Assembly (NCBI GenBank): GCA_036825615.1
Contig: DAISXY010000001.1
Location: 124,001-188,000 of the forward strand
DNA from: JAICXG01 sp036825615
GTDB taxonomy: Bacteria > Verrucomicrobiota > Verrucomicrobiia > Chthoniobacterales > UBA10450
Reading direction: 5' to 3'
Length of the DNA: 64,000 nucleotides
The position numbers and the translations under genes are program-made. This document shows positions 9,045 through 18,822 of the stretch, piece by piece. Position 1 is the stretch's first letter, and every line of letters starts with the position of its first letter. The notes beneath the pieces were generated by a model, which ran no database searches, was not told where the DNA came from, and was given only the letters and a program-made list of their open reading frames with translations.

Positions 9045-10687
9045 CGCGCCGTCCGGCTAAGTCGCCGCCACATCTGCGCTTTAATGCCACGGGATCCTTC
9101 TCCTGCAAGTTCACGATATGGTCCGATTCCGAAGGCGTAGCAGAACCACAGACCAGCCAGGACCTGCCAATAACCGCCTCCGACCCTGGCAAGCCGGAAG
9201 GAAGAAGCGCCCATGCCCGGTGTGCGGTTAATCCATGAGATAGGTACCTGCTTTACCTTATAACCGAGCAAGATAGGTTCCAGTCCCACTTCAGCATTTG
9301 CGGCGAAGCCCCGTTGCCGCAACCGCAGCCGTTGGGCAACCTCCCGCCGCATCAGCTTCAGGTTATTAGTTACATCGCGAATGCGGCGCCCGAATATCAG
9401 CACCGCGATGAAGTGGAAGGCGCGATTGGCGAAGATTTTCAGAAACGGGTAGTTCAAGAGGACGCTATGACGAGAGAACCGGCTCCCAATCACGACATCC
9501 GCTCCTTCCGCTGCAGCATCAAACAGCTCACGGAACTCGGGAAGCAGATGTTGAAAGTCACAATCCATTGTCAGGACATACCGGCCTGTGGCAGCCGCAA
9601 GTCCGTCGGCCAGGGCAAGCCCAACTCCGTTTGGCGGCGTGCGATGTAGGGGCCGGATTCGCTCGTCGCCTGCGGCCAGCTCGTCGATCACTTCACCCGT
9701 TCGATCCGTGCTACCGTCGTTCACCGGAATAATCTCGTGAATGTAGTGGCCGTAGAGGGCAAGGATTCGCTCGGTCAGAGGACCGATATTCATCTCTTCG
9801 TTGTGCGAAGGGATTACTACTGATATCGCGCGGCGAAGTGACTCATGGTCGCACAGCGACACGCTCCGAAGCTCCTTCTGCCGCGGATGCTTTTGCGCAT
9901 GGATCAGGATCGAACCGGCCATGGTGCGCAGGACAGGAGCGTTCTCCAGCAGGATCGACAGGTTGCGCAGAAACCAAATAAGCGGCCGAGTTAGCGGGGC
10001 AAAGACAAAGTCATTGAAGACCGCGTAAACTCGGACAAAACCTATTTCGGAAAGCAGCTCGTAAAGACTCGGACGGTTGATAAGATTCCGCGGATCGCGC
10101 TTTCCTATGAGTCGCGAGAACAGCCGGCGAAGCTTATACATTGGATTCCACGGATTGCTCTCGTAGAAGAGCACTTCACCACCCGGGGCCAGCAACTCAT
10201 GAATGATCTGAAGCAACTCGGATGAGTTAGCCCGGTCGAGTAAGTCCATCCCAATAATGCAATCAAACTGACGCCCCCTGAGCGGGCCGGGCAGATCGGA
10301 GAGTTGTAAGAGTTCCACTCTTGCGCTCTTTATGGGAACATCCCGAATCGAGTCTTGAAAGGTAACCGCGGTGATGGGGTTCTCGCCTCGCGAAACCTGT
10401 AACAGCGTTCGAGTGAAACGAAGCTCACCGCACCCGAGGTCAAGAATCGTCTGACCGGGCAGCAGATGAACCGTGTGCCGGAACGTCTGGGCCCGCCAGA
10501 GCAGGCGATCGTCCACAATCGGATCGCGTTCCCGCCAGTAACTATCCCGATAACTCTCGCGCAGGGCAAGGCTGGAGACCAGCGATTCTGGTTGTGTCAT
10601 GGGATAGGCCCTGAAAACCTGTTGCTCGGACGCTAGCTCGCAGCTCGAGTAGAATTCACGTGCCTGGATCGGCTGCGGGGTTTCCAA
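9041..10687 (-). CDS. fusion of SAM methyltransferase and family 2 glycosyltransferase (DPM1-like)
   Basis: Residues of about 75-265 form a class I methyltransferase with motif I ILDLGCGELRFT (81-92) and an acidic motif (FDCIIGMDLLDR). Residues from about 288 form a GT2 domain of the dolichol-phosphate-mannose-synthase type: ISVVIPSHNEE, PVNDGSTDRT (about 321-330) and VLTMDCDFQHL (about 371-381). A DPM1-like enzyme fits as supplier of polyprenyl-phosphate sugar for the flanking GT-C enzymes, which is inference. The longest frame begins with TTG at 10687, overlapping the upstream gene by 32 bases; an ATG at 10600 is an alternative start that leaves both domains intact. Confidence 0.88.
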   Translation of the reverse strand: METPQPIQAREFYSSCELASEQQVFRAYPMTQPESLVSSLALRESYRDSYWRERDPIVDDRLLWRAQTFRHTVHLLPGQTILDLGCGELRFTRTLLQVSRGENPITAVTFQDSIRDVPIKSARVELLQLSDLPGPLRGRQFDCIIGMDLLDRANSSELLQIIHELLAPGGEVLFYESNPWNPMYKLRRLFSRLIGKRDPRNLINRPSLYELLSEIGFVRVYAVFNDFVFAPLTRPLIWFLRNLSILLENAPVLRTMAGSILIHAQKHPRQKELRSVSLCDHESLRRAISVVIPSHNEEMNIGPLTERILALYGHYIHEIIPVNDGSTDRTGEVIDELAAGDERIRPLHRTPPNGVGLALADGLAAATGRYVLTMDCDFQHLLPEFRELFDAAAEGADVVIGSRFSRHSVLLNYPFLKIFANRAFHFIAVLIFGRRIRDVTNNLKLMRREVAQRLRLRQRGFAANAEVGLEPILLGYKVKQVPISWINRTPGMGASSFRLARVGGGYWQVLAGLWFCYAFGIGPYRELAGEGSRGIKAQMWRRLSRTAR

Positions 10688-12479
10688 TCCGGCGCCGTTC
10701 GTAAATAGCTGTAGCTCCAGTCTTATAAACCAGCTTCCAATTCACCGGGTCAGACATAACCGCCGGAAGAACGTAGCGCCGAGTGACGTCGAGGAACTCC
10801 AGTTCATCGATGATGACATACGAGATCGGGACACTGTCCAGGAGCCTGCGCTCCAAACTCAAATTGCGTTCCATGGGCGGGAAGACGGCCAGCCGTTGCG
10901 CGTGCAAGTAATATAAGTGGGGAGACATCGTGGCGATGATCGCTCTCGGTGGCACGTTATCGTCCAGCCAGTCCACGGCTTGTTCCCACCTTTTCCAAGT
11001 GCGGTCGTAGATGAACCACTTCGAGCCCGCCTCCATATTTCTGTCAATGAAGATCGCCGGCTGTTTCGCCCGCTCGGCAAAGGCCCATTCGGCCGTGTAA
11101 CCTTCTACCGTAATCGCAAACAACAGCAGGGCTGCTCCCGACCAACGCAGAAACCGGCCTGTGATTTCAAAAGCGCTCCTCGACAATGCAAGACATAGCT
11201 CATAAAGACCCAAAAGCACGGCGATGGTCAAGAACGGAGAGAGTGGTTGGAGATAACGCGCGAACTGTTCGGGCCACGGAGTTATACAGACCAGGGCGAT
11301 CGACCCAATGACAACAAGAAGAGGCAGCCAGTCGCGGCGGAGGACGAAAATTACGAGGCCCGCAAGGGCGAGCGCCGCCAAGGCCAGAATCGGGACCTTT
11401 ACTAACCCGGCCGGAAAGAACTTGCGTTGCAAGGTGAGGAATTGGACCCAGTTCATTGTGCTACGCCAATCTTTCTCCTTGGCGCTGACGATCTGACCCA
11501 TCACACTCGGGACACTTGCCACATTCCTTGCCAGCCGAGCAACAAACTTGGCTGCATTCAGCTTTCCAAGCTCGGGGGCAAACGGTTCCACCAAAGTCAG
11601 GTTTTCCGCATAGCTCACGTTGTAATATTGGTAGGCCGCACGTTGATACGCGTAGGCTGGATGTGAATACTCAACGGTTGCTCGCACATGAGCCACGTAG
11701 CTCTGCCAACCGATAACGGGCAAAAGGGCCAGTGCACCGCGCACCAGCATTGGCCGCCAGCGCCGCTGGAGCGCGGCTTGCAGCACCCAGGCGGCGAAAA
11801 GGACGATGCCAGCACTGCGCAAAAGGAAGCCAGCGCAGGCCAGGGCAAAGGACGCTGCCTCTCGACCCCAGGTCCATTCCCGCCCTGGCGAGGCGCGCGC
11901 GACAAGAACGAAAAGCACACTAATGAGCGCAAACGGAAGCTCCGCAAATAATAAGTCGGATAAGAAGATGGTGTATGGGTTAAGGAGACAGAGCAGCGTA
12001 GCTCCCGTTGCCAGAACAGGTCCCAGATATCTCCGCGCCAGCCGCAGGATTGCCAGGGCATAGACGCCAAAGATGGCGGCATAGGTAAGGCGAAGCCATG
12101 GTCCAACAACAGAAGTATCGCTTGTTCCAAGGACTTTTTCGTGCAAGGCAACCAAGCCGGGAAGAAGCGGTGGATACTGCAAGGCTTGTGGGTTGCCTGG
12201 CTCACTTCCTATCCTGTAGCCGTCACCATTAGCAAGCGAAGTGCCCAGGAGATAATAGACCGCGCCGTCCCAGCGTAAGTCGATCGACCCGGAGAGCCGC
12301 GGGATCCAGAGTGTTAGTGCAACTATGACTATGACCGCTTCCGGCCAGAATGAGACGATCGCTCGCCGTTTTCTGGTCTTTCCGCGACTTACCGGGTGAT
12401 CGCGCAAGGGCGATAATGACTCCGCACCGCTGTGCTCGTTTACCAGGGCTTCGTTTGGCATCGGGTCGCGAATAACCAC
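10656..12479 (-). CDS. GT-C membrane glycosyltransferase, paralogue 2 of 3
   Basis: A 607-residue multi-spanning membrane protein. Its first periplasmic loop reads SIDLRWDGAVYYLLGTSLA (about 65-83) and then LQYPPLLPGLVALHEKVLG, closely matching the two paralogues. A matching C-terminal motif (ISYVIIDELEFLDVTRRYV, then NWKLVYKTG) shows full-length homology. GTG 12479 starts 4 bases after the upstream stop; an in-frame ATG at 12461 is equally possible. It is separated from paralogue 1 by the methyltransferase-GT2 fusion and adjoins paralogue 3. Role by family: transfer of a lipid-phosphate-linked sugar on the periplasmic side. Confidence 0.85.
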   Translation of the reverse strand: MVIRDPMPNEALVNEHSGAESLSPLRDHPVSRGKTRKRRAIVSFWPEAVIVIVALTLWIPRLSGSIDLRWDGAVYYLLGTSLANGDGYRIGSEPGNPQALQYPPLLPGLVALHEKVLGTSDTSVVGPWLRLTYAAIFGVYALAILRLARRYLGPVLATGATLLCLLNPYTIFLSDLLFAELPFALISVLFVLVARASPGREWTWGREAASFALACAGFLLRSAGIVLFAAWVLQAALQRRWRPMLVRGALALLPVIGWQSYVAHVRATVEYSHPAYAYQRAAYQYYNVSYAENLTLVEPFAPELGKLNAAKFVARLARNVASVPSVMGQIVSAKEKDWRSTMNWVQFLTLQRKFFPAGLVKVPILALAALALAGLVIFVLRRDWLPLLVVIGSIALVCITPWPEQFARYLQPLSPFLTIAVLLGLYELCLALSRSAFEITGRFLRWSGAALLLFAITVEGYTAEWAFAERAKQPAIFIDRNMEAGSKWFIYDRTWKRWEQAVDWLDDNVPPRAIIATMSPHLYYLHAQRLAVFPPMERNLSLERRLLDSVPISYVIIDELEFLDVTRRYVLPAVMSDPVNWKLVYKTGATAIYERRRIGNPAADPGT

Positions 12480-12483
12480 CGAC

Positions 12484-14286
12484 CTATCTTTGTGCGTTTG
12501 GGGCGTAGATCGCAGCGCCGCTGTTCTCGTAGACTAGCCGCCAGCCTTCAGAATTCCCGATTGCTGGCAAGACATAGTGACGGGTAACATCAAGAGCCAA
12601 CAGTTGGTCGATAATCACATAGTGCACGGGCACACTTCGCAAAAGTTCGCGCTCCCGAGCGGGATCCATTTCCATGGGCGGAAGCACCGCGCGACGACCA
12701 GTCAACAAGTAAGAGAGATGCGGCTGGCTCGTTGCTATGATGGCATGATGTTCCGCGTGTTTATCGATCCAGTTCGTTGCCTTTTCCCATGCCTGCCATG
12801 ACTCTTCGTGGGCAAAAAACGCATTGCCCTCCCCTGCCCCGATCGCTTTACAGAGCGCCGAACTCTTCGCGCGTCCATAGAACAGCTTGCCGTCAGCATA
12901 AACTTCCACGGCGAAGGTAGCAATGAGAACGCACACCAAGACGACTCGCGCAATGATGGCCAGTTGCTTATTTCTTATAAAAGCAGGCCAGGAATAGGCT
13001 TTAGTCCATCCCAGGAAAAAACAGATCGCAAAGAAAGGAGCCAAAGGCGTTAGGTAACGAGTAAGTTGAAGCGGCCAGGGCGTCAGACAGATGAGTGCCA
13101 CCAAACCAACCATGATCCCTAACGTAATCCATGCGTGTCGGGTCACCAAAAGTACCATACCCCCGGCCATTAAAGCACTCAGGACGAAAATCGGCGCCAG
13201 AATTATTCCACCGCGACCTGGGTCAGGCGTGACATCCGCGAACTTGCCGCGCTTCTCAACGGAAATGAGACTCGGCTGCCGGGGCCGGTTATGTTCGAAT
13301 CGCTTCAAAGGCCATGCATCTGCCTTGGCACTTACGGCTTCCCCGAGGGCTATGGGTAATGTCGCGGCATTCCGTGCCACTCGACGAAGTAGCACACCGG
13401 CATTAGCATAGCCGGCTTCAGGCCGAAATGGATCGCGCAGCGACATGTTTTCGCGATAGCTGACATTAGAAAACTGATACGCCGCGCGCTGGTAGGCATA
13501 GGCAGGGTGGGCGTACTCATTGCTAGCTTGGACGCGCGCGACATAACTTTGCCAACCCACGACCGGTATGACGGCTAATGCCGTTCTTACCAGCACGAGC
13601 CGCCAGTGCCGCAAGATTATCGCGTCAACAATCCACGCTGCAAAAAGCGCCAGCCCGGCCGTCCGCAAAAGAAAGGCCGCCGCAGCCAGAATAAACAACA
13701 GGAGTTCGCGCGCGCGCGGTCGCGGCGACGTTCTCTGCCTTGTGGTGACCAGCACGAACAGAAGCACGATCAAGGCGAACGGAAGTTCGGCGTAAAGCAG
13801 ATCAGAGAGAAAAACTACGTGGTGGTGCAGCAAGGCCATGGCCGCAGCGGCCAGCGCCCACTTTGGCTGCAAGTAGACTTTTGCCACTGCGAAAGCTGCT
13901 AATCCATAAAGGACAAAAAGCGCAGCGTAAGACTTGCGCAGCCATGGTCCCACCCGCGCGGGATCGTAGCTGTTGAGCAGCTTTTCATGCAGAGCCACGA
14001 ATGCGGGCAGGAGTGGAGGGTATTGCAACGCTTCCGGCGTTCCCGGCTCACTCGTTATTCTGTAGCCATGGCCCTGAGCTAAAGAAGTGCCAAGTAGGTA
14101 ATAGACTCCCCCATCCCAGCGAAGATCGATCGGGCCCGATAACCTTGGCGCCCAAAGCATCATGGCGAGCACTACGACAGTGAGCTCAGCCCAGAATCGT
14201 CGCAGAATCGCAAACATCTTGCTCCTCTCGAAACCGGGTTCCACCACCTCGGGTCTCACCATCTCCTTGGCGTACGCCTGACTCAT
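12484..14286 (-). CDS. GT-C membrane glycosyltransferase, paralogue 3 of 3
   Basis: This 600-residue integral membrane protein carries PIDLRWDGGVYYLLGTSLAQ (about 52-71) and ALQYPPLLPAFVALHEKLL, and the shared tail (VHYVIIDQLLALDVTRHYV, then GWRLVYENSG). It is more similar to paralogue 2 than to paralogue 1, which suggests stepwise tandem duplication. The ATG at 14286 overlaps the stop of the upstream GT2 gene (ATGA), so translation is probably coupled to that putative polyprenyl-phosphate sugar synthase. Confidence 0.85.
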   Translation of the reverse strand: MSQAYAKEMVRPEVVEPGFERSKMFAILRRFWAELTVVVLAMMLWAPRLSGPIDLRWDGGVYYLLGTSLAQGHGYRITSEPGTPEALQYPPLLPAFVALHEKLLNSYDPARVGPWLRKSYAALFVLYGLAAFAVAKVYLQPKWALAAAAMALLHHHVVFLSDLLYAELPFALIVLLFVLVTTRQRTSPRPRARELLLFILAAAAFLLRTAGLALFAAWIVDAIILRHWRLVLVRTALAVIPVVGWQSYVARVQASNEYAHPAYAYQRAAYQFSNVSYRENMSLRDPFRPEAGYANAGVLLRRVARNAATLPIALGEAVSAKADAWPLKRFEHNRPRQPSLISVEKRGKFADVTPDPGRGGIILAPIFVLSALMAGGMVLLVTRHAWITLGIMVGLVALICLTPWPLQLTRYLTPLAPFFAICFFLGWTKAYSWPAFIRNKQLAIIARVVLVCVLIATFAVEVYADGKLFYGRAKSSALCKAIGAGEGNAFFAHEESWQAWEKATNWIDKHAEHHAIIATSQPHLSYLLTGRRAVLPPMEMDPARERELLRSVPVHYVIIDQLLALDVTRHYVLPAIGNSEGWRLVYENSGAAIYAPNAQR

Positions 14287-15515
14287 TCGACCTCTGTCTC
14301 CTGCAGCCTCTCAGCAGTGGCAGCGGGCTGGGAGTTAATCAGCGCTGCCTCCCGCATCGCGCGCCGCTCTGCGACCAGATTAACAAGACCGAAGTAGAAG
14401 CCGGCAAGGATGGTCTGTCCGCCGAGGAGAAGGGAAAGAACCGAGCCAATCACCAGCCGGATCGTGAAAGAAGGTCGCAAACCTCCAAAGCCGGCCAGGG
14501 ACCATTCGTAAGACGCAGCCAGCCCAAGCAGCAACCCTGTCAGAATAAGGAACAACCCGATCAGGGCACCGCGCTCCAAAGTGGGTCGTTGTTCCAGAAA
14601 CCAAAATTTCGTTTGAGGTGGGTGCAAGCCGGTCTCAACCGCCATGAGCTTGGCGAAGGCGAAGAGTAAGAGCGATTGGTAGCCGAGTAAGATAGCCGCC
14701 GCTGAGTAAAGGAGCGTGTGATAGTCAAATGTAACCCCAAAAATCGTCAGCGGCCCTCGGAACAGGATGGCGGAAGCAATCACACCACCCAGGAGCAAGA
14801 TCGCGCCCGGATAACCGAAGAACCACCGCGGACTCATGAGGAGATAGAAACGCAGACTGCGCCAACCGTCGCGATAGCGTCTCAGGTGCGGCGCCCGATC
14901 GCGGCCATCGGGTGAGAGCGTCGTCGCTACTTCGGTGATACGCAGGCCGTGCATCTGGCTCTTGATCACCATCTCGAGGGCGAACTCCATTCCTCCACTT
15001 TGCAGGCCGAGTTTTTCAATCGCCTGCTTGCGAAAACCGCGCAGACCGCAGTAGAAGTCCCCGCAGCTTCTGCATCGGAAAAACAGTCGTCCCAGGGCGG
15101 TCAGCAAAGGATTGCCAAAGTAGCGATGCATCGGAGGCATCGCCCCGGCCGAGATACCCCCAAGATAGCGATTGCCCATCACCAGGTCGTATCCCTCGCG
15201 AAGCCTGGCAACGAAAGGCGCAAGCGCGGAAAAGTCATAGCTCTCGTCCGAGTCTCCCATGATGACGTACTCGCCGCAGGCGGCCGCAATGCCGGCGGCC
15301 AGGGCTGCTCCGTAGCCGCGGACCGGCACCCTAACGACGCGTGCGTTAAGCCCCGTCGCCAATTCAATCGATCCGTCCGTGCTCCCGTTATCAGCAACAA
15401 TCACTTCTCCGTTGATATGGTAATGCTCGAGAAATCGCTGCGCCTTTACGATGCAACCGGCCAGAGTCCGCGCCTCGTTCAGGCAAGGCATGAGAATTGT
15501 CAGTTCGAGGTTCAT
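14283..15515 (-). CDS. membrane-anchored family 2 glycosyltransferase (polyprenyl-phosphate sugar synthase type)
   Basis: This 410-residue protein starts with LELTILMPCLNEARTLAGCI, followed by VIVADNGSTDGS and YVIMGDSDESYDF, the GT2 donor and metal motifs. The C-terminal third has four hydrophobic segments (from around FFGYPGAILLLGG), like GtrB/DPM-type enzymes that make undecaprenyl-phosphate sugars. That agrees with its 4-base overlap with a GT-C gene that would use such a donor. I chose ATG 15515; a TTG at 15527 would add four residues. The gap to the upstream gene is 24 bases. Confidence 0.88.
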   Translation of the reverse strand: MNLELTILMPCLNEARTLAGCIVKAQRFLEHYHINGEVIVADNGSTDGSIELATGLNARVVRVPVRGYGAALAAGIAAACGEYVIMGDSDESYDFSALAPFVARLREGYDLVMGNRYLGGISAGAMPPMHRYFGNPLLTALGRLFFRCRSCGDFYCGLRGFRKQAIEKLGLQSGGMEFALEMVIKSQMHGLRITEVATTLSPDGRDRAPHLRRYRDGWRSLRFYLLMSPRWFFGYPGAILLLGGVIASAILFRGPLTIFGVTFDYHTLLYSAAAILLGYQSLLLFAFAKLMAVETGLHPPQTKFWFLEQRPTLERGALIGLFLILTGLLLGLAASYEWSLAGFGGLRPSFTIRLVIGSVLSLLLGGQTILAGFYFGLVNLVAERRAMREAALINSQPAATAERLQETEVE

Positions 15516-15539
15516 GATGCGCGCCAAAGCGCCGGCTCC

Positions 15540-17411
15540 TTATGAGGGCTCCTCTTCGGAAGCGTTCTCCTTCGCGCTGATTCTGCGCACGACTTCCCAC
15601 AGGACCCGCTTCCAGGCCGGTCCGGTATCGTGATTGTCACGGATGCGTGAGAGATAGCGCCGCGTCGCAACCCGCATCCGGTAGCGGAGTGAGTACGATG
15701 GCAACCGCGGAGGGGGAACTGGCGAAATTCCTATTCTGATTGCGGTTTCACTCTCCGTCTCGACTTCGGCCGGAAATACGACGTTCTCGCCGTCTCGCGA
15801 TGCCGCTATCTCGCGTCCTTCGATCGAAGCCTCGAATGTCTTATCTTGCAACGGCTCCCGCTTGAGAAACGAAATAAAGCGCTTTTGCGTCGTCAATCTG
15901 GTATAAGGGCTAAAAAGCCGCACCTCACCGCGCGAATCGCTGTCTAGTCGGGCGGAATAAGTTTGTGAGACTATTGTTTCCAGATTCGTCCAGCTAAGGC
16001 TTGGGTCGAGCGCATTGAGTGAGTCTACAAGATCAACAAACGGGTCCAATCCCTCCCTGAAATAATCATGGTGCATTCTGACCAGACAAGGTTTTCCCAA
16101 AAGAAGATCGAGCGCGAAATTAGCAATTGGCTCATCTGCGGAGCGCCGCAAAAAAAGCGGGAATCCGGCATGCTTTGTGATCGCCGGCTGTAGAAGCTGG
16201 CCAGCAGGCACCCCATGACCCGTTTGGCTGTCTATTAGCTCCGTGTTAACCCCGGCAAGAAAGCTACTCTCGCGGAGCGCCTGCATCGCCGCCCCGGAGA
16301 ACTCGCCACGTGGAAAGACCATGATTTTGTCATAAGTTAGTCCCGTATTGCGGCTGAGTCGCTCCATGCGATCCAATGCCAGAGCGATGAGCTGACTTGA
16401 GCTCGACACCTTGTCACTGCAAAACTCCGCCCTGACATGATCGCATCCGTGAACGCAAAGAGACAGTCTTGGCCAGCCGGTTCGGAACAATTCCACCACC
16501 GCCGGTGAAGTTCGTTTGAAGTTCCAGGGAATGAACGCAATCGAAACCGCACAACCCAACTCATCTACGCAGCGCACCAGTCTCTTGGTCTCAATAAAAC
16601 CATAACTCTCTTGCAGATCCGGGTCATCGATTACGATGTTGGCAGCTCGGAGCGATGTTCGCCAGCTCGAGATTCCCCGGTGACGCAGAAAGAGCAGCAA
16701 CAGCACCAGGCCGGAAAACCGCCACGCCGCTCGCGGATTACGTCGCGCCTCAGCATCCACATCAAACACCGCGCTCGAACAACTGACAAACAGTTGCGTG
16801 CCGGGCAATGTGACTCGGAAAAAGAACGAAAGGCCGCCAATCGTGGCGATCTCTTCGATAGGATAGCTGCTCTCAGACAGAGTTAGACCGAAGTCGGCAG
16901 CCGATTTAATCGGTCCAAACCTAAGTCCGCTAAACGGCTTCGCCAAGGCAAGCGGTTTAACCGAATAGCAGTGCTCCTCCCCCTGCAGCCGGGTGACTTC
17001 GATCTTGCCTCCAATCCATTCTGCCAAGGCCGCAACGTCATCCGGTTCACCATTCCAGGCACAAAGCAGGACCGCGGCAAACTCGGCGAACAGTTGCGGA
17101 AGCGAGACCGACCGCGCGTGGGCTAAAGCTCGCGCGGCGCGGAGATGCCGGCCGGAAAGAATCAAGACATCGGCCTTACTCGAGCCTATGCTGCGGATCG
17201 ACAACGCCTCTTCCAGCGACGTCTCCCGTTCAAAGGAAACGCCCAGTGTCTGCAAAAGGCGAGAAAGCGCTGTCGCCGAAGAATCCTCAAGCAGGACTAT
17301 GCGCGTGCTCGTGTGGAGAACATTCTCCGAGGGTTCCCGGTTTGTTCCCAATTCCGCTCCCAAGCTATCTCGGCCGAGCGCACTCGATCGACGAGGTCCA
17401 ACCATTTTCAT
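15540..17411 (-). CDS. large protein with polysaccharide-deacetylase-like fold
   Basis: A 623-residue soluble protein. The middle carries NIVIDDPDLQESYGF (about 258-272), then LCVHGCDHVRAEF (about 318-330). An Asp followed by an H-x3-H pair is the arrangement of the metal triad in NodB-type carbohydrate esterases. The segment IMVFPRGEFSGAAMQALRE also fits that fold. The first 240 residues are not recognised and the C-terminal 100 look like a beta-rich accessory region. Likely role: removal of acetyl groups or another glycan-binding function. Activity is uncertain because the motifs diverge from typical deacetylases. It follows the dehydrogenase gene by 62 bases. Confidence 0.7.
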   Translation of the reverse strand: MKMVGPRRSSALGRDSLGAELGTNREPSENVLHTSTRIVLLEDSSATALSRLLQTLGVSFERETSLEEALSIRSIGSSKADVLILSGRHLRAARALAHARSVSLPQLFAEFAAVLLCAWNGEPDDVAALAEWIGGKIEVTRLQGEEHCYSVKPLALAKPFSGLRFGPIKSAADFGLTLSESSYPIEEIATIGGLSFFFRVTLPGTQLFVSCSSAVFDVDAEARRNPRAAWRFSGLVLLLLFLRHRGISSWRTSLRAANIVIDDPDLQESYGFIETKRLVRCVDELGCAVSIAFIPWNFKRTSPAVVELFRTGWPRLSLCVHGCDHVRAEFCSDKVSSSSQLIALALDRMERLSRNTGLTYDKIMVFPRGEFSGAAMQALRESSFLAGVNTELIDSQTGHGVPAGQLLQPAITKHAGFPLFLRRSADEPIANFALDLLLGKPCLVRMHHDYFREGLDPFVDLVDSLNALDPSLSWTNLETIVSQTYSARLDSDSRGEVRLFSPYTRLTTQKRFISFLKREPLQDKTFEASIEGREIAASRDGENVVFPAEVETESETAIRIGISPVPPPRLPSYSLRYRMRVATRRYLSRIRDNHDTGPAWKRVLWEVVRRISAKENASEEEPS

Positions 17412-17473
17412 TCGCAGCCTATCGGAGACTTAACCAGATCAAATCGGCGAGTCTGTTCTGCTCGATCGGCGTT

Positions 17474-18760
17474 TCAAGCGTTCCAAATCTGACTGCCATT
17501 CGACTTAATACCAGCCATGGCGTTGCGCGTATCAACAATGCATCGAGCCCAGACCGCCAATTCCTGGTAATCTATGCTGACGTGGTTAGTCGCAATCAGC
17601 ACGAGATCGAAAGCCGAAATCGTGGCCTGCGTCCAGGTAATTGATTCCTTCCCCGCCCAGCGCGAGTGTTCCCGCGTGGGCTTAATCACTGGGACGTAAG
17701 GATCATAGTATTCCACCTCGGCGCCGCGCTCACTGAGCAGATTCATCAGAACATAGCTCGGTGATTCTCTTTCGTCATCGACGTTGGGCTTATAGGCTAG
17801 ACCAAGGATCAGGACCCGGGAACCATTGAGCGGTTTCGAATGAAAGTTGAGTGCCTCCGAAACTCGTTGCACGACATATTCAGGCATGGAGGTATTAATC
17901 TCTCCTGCCAGTTCAATGAAGCGGGTGTTTTTTCCATACTCACGCGCCTTCCAGGTGAGATAGAAGGGATCGATCGGAATGCAATGCCCACCAAGTCCAG
18001 GCCCGGGGTAGAAGGGCATAAACCCAAACGGCTTTGTTTTCGCAGCCTCGATGACTTCCCAGATGTTTATGCCCATCGCCTGGTAGACAAGCTTTAACTC
18101 ATTCACAAGCGCGATATTGACGCTGCGGAAGATGTTTTCCAGGAGCTTGGTCGCCTCCGCTACCCGACAGGAAGAGACCGGAACTACTGTGTCGACCGCG
18201 CGTTGATAGAGCGCGACCGCCCGCTCCAGACATGCCGGCGTGTAGCCGCCGACCACTTTCGGGACGGTTTTAACCTGGCTTTGCTCATTCCCCGGGTCTT
18301 CGCGTTCGGGCGAGAAAGCGAGATAGAAATCGCTCCCCGCTTTCATCCCGGAGACCTCCTCCAGAACTTGCCGCATCTCACCATCTGTGGTTCCGGGATA
18401 GGTGGTCGATTCCAAAACCACCAGCACGCCTTTGGGCAAATGAGGAGCAATCGAGCGGGCTGTTTCGAGGATAAAACTGATATCCGGCTCGCGGTTCCGA
18501 TTCAGGGGCGTAGGGACACAAATAACAACCGCATCCACTTCTCGCACCCGACTGACATCCGTCGTGGCGGAGAACTTTCCCCTTGCCAGTAACTCCGCGA
18601 TTGCAGCCGGCTTGATATGTTTAATATAGCTTTCACCGGCATTCAGCATCTTGACCTTGTCCGGTGCAACGTCGATCCCGAGCACGTTCGTGCATGAGCG
18701 AGCGAACTGCAAGGATAAGGGAAGCCCGACATAGCCAAGGCCGATAACCGCAATTTTCAT
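17474..18760 (-). CDS. wbpA: UDP-N-acetylglucosamine 6-dehydrogenase (WbpA type)
   Basis: This 428-residue UDP-sugar dehydrogenase begins with the Rossmann motif IAVIGLGYVG (residues 3-12). It has VVLESTTYPGTT (about 114-125) and the catalytic-cysteine motif PGPGLGGHCIPIDPFYLTW (Cys about 260). These variants match WbpA-like enzymes that oxidise UDP-GlcNAc to UDP-GlcNAcA rather than UDP-glucose dehydrogenases. The product can feed the WbpB/WbpE/WbpD homologues near 57-60 kb, or be 4-epimerised by the WbpP/TviC-like enzyme encoded just upstream. The next gene upstream ends 62 bases away. Confidence 0.9.
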   Translation of the reverse strand: MKIAVIGLGYVGLPLSLQFARSCTNVLGIDVAPDKVKMLNAGESYIKHIKPAAIAELLARGKFSATTDVSRVREVDAVVICVPTPLNRNREPDISFILETARSIAPHLPKGVLVVLESTTYPGTTDGEMRQVLEEVSGMKAGSDFYLAFSPEREDPGNEQSQVKTVPKVVGGYTPACLERAVALYQRAVDTVVPVSSCRVAEATKLLENIFRSVNIALVNELKLVYQAMGINIWEVIEAAKTKPFGFMPFYPGPGLGGHCIPIDPFYLTWKAREYGKNTRFIELAGEINTSMPEYVVQRVSEALNFHSKPLNGSRVLILGLAYKPNVDDERESPSYVLMNLLSERGAEVEYYDPYVPVIKPTREHSRWAGKESITWTQATISAFDLVLIATNHVSIDYQELAVWARCIVDTRNAMAGIKSNGSQIWNA

Positions 18761-18822
18761 AGTCGAGTATTCCTAGGGTTGAGTCTCACCTCTTGCGGTG
18801 GGGATGCTCCGCGTCAACGGAC

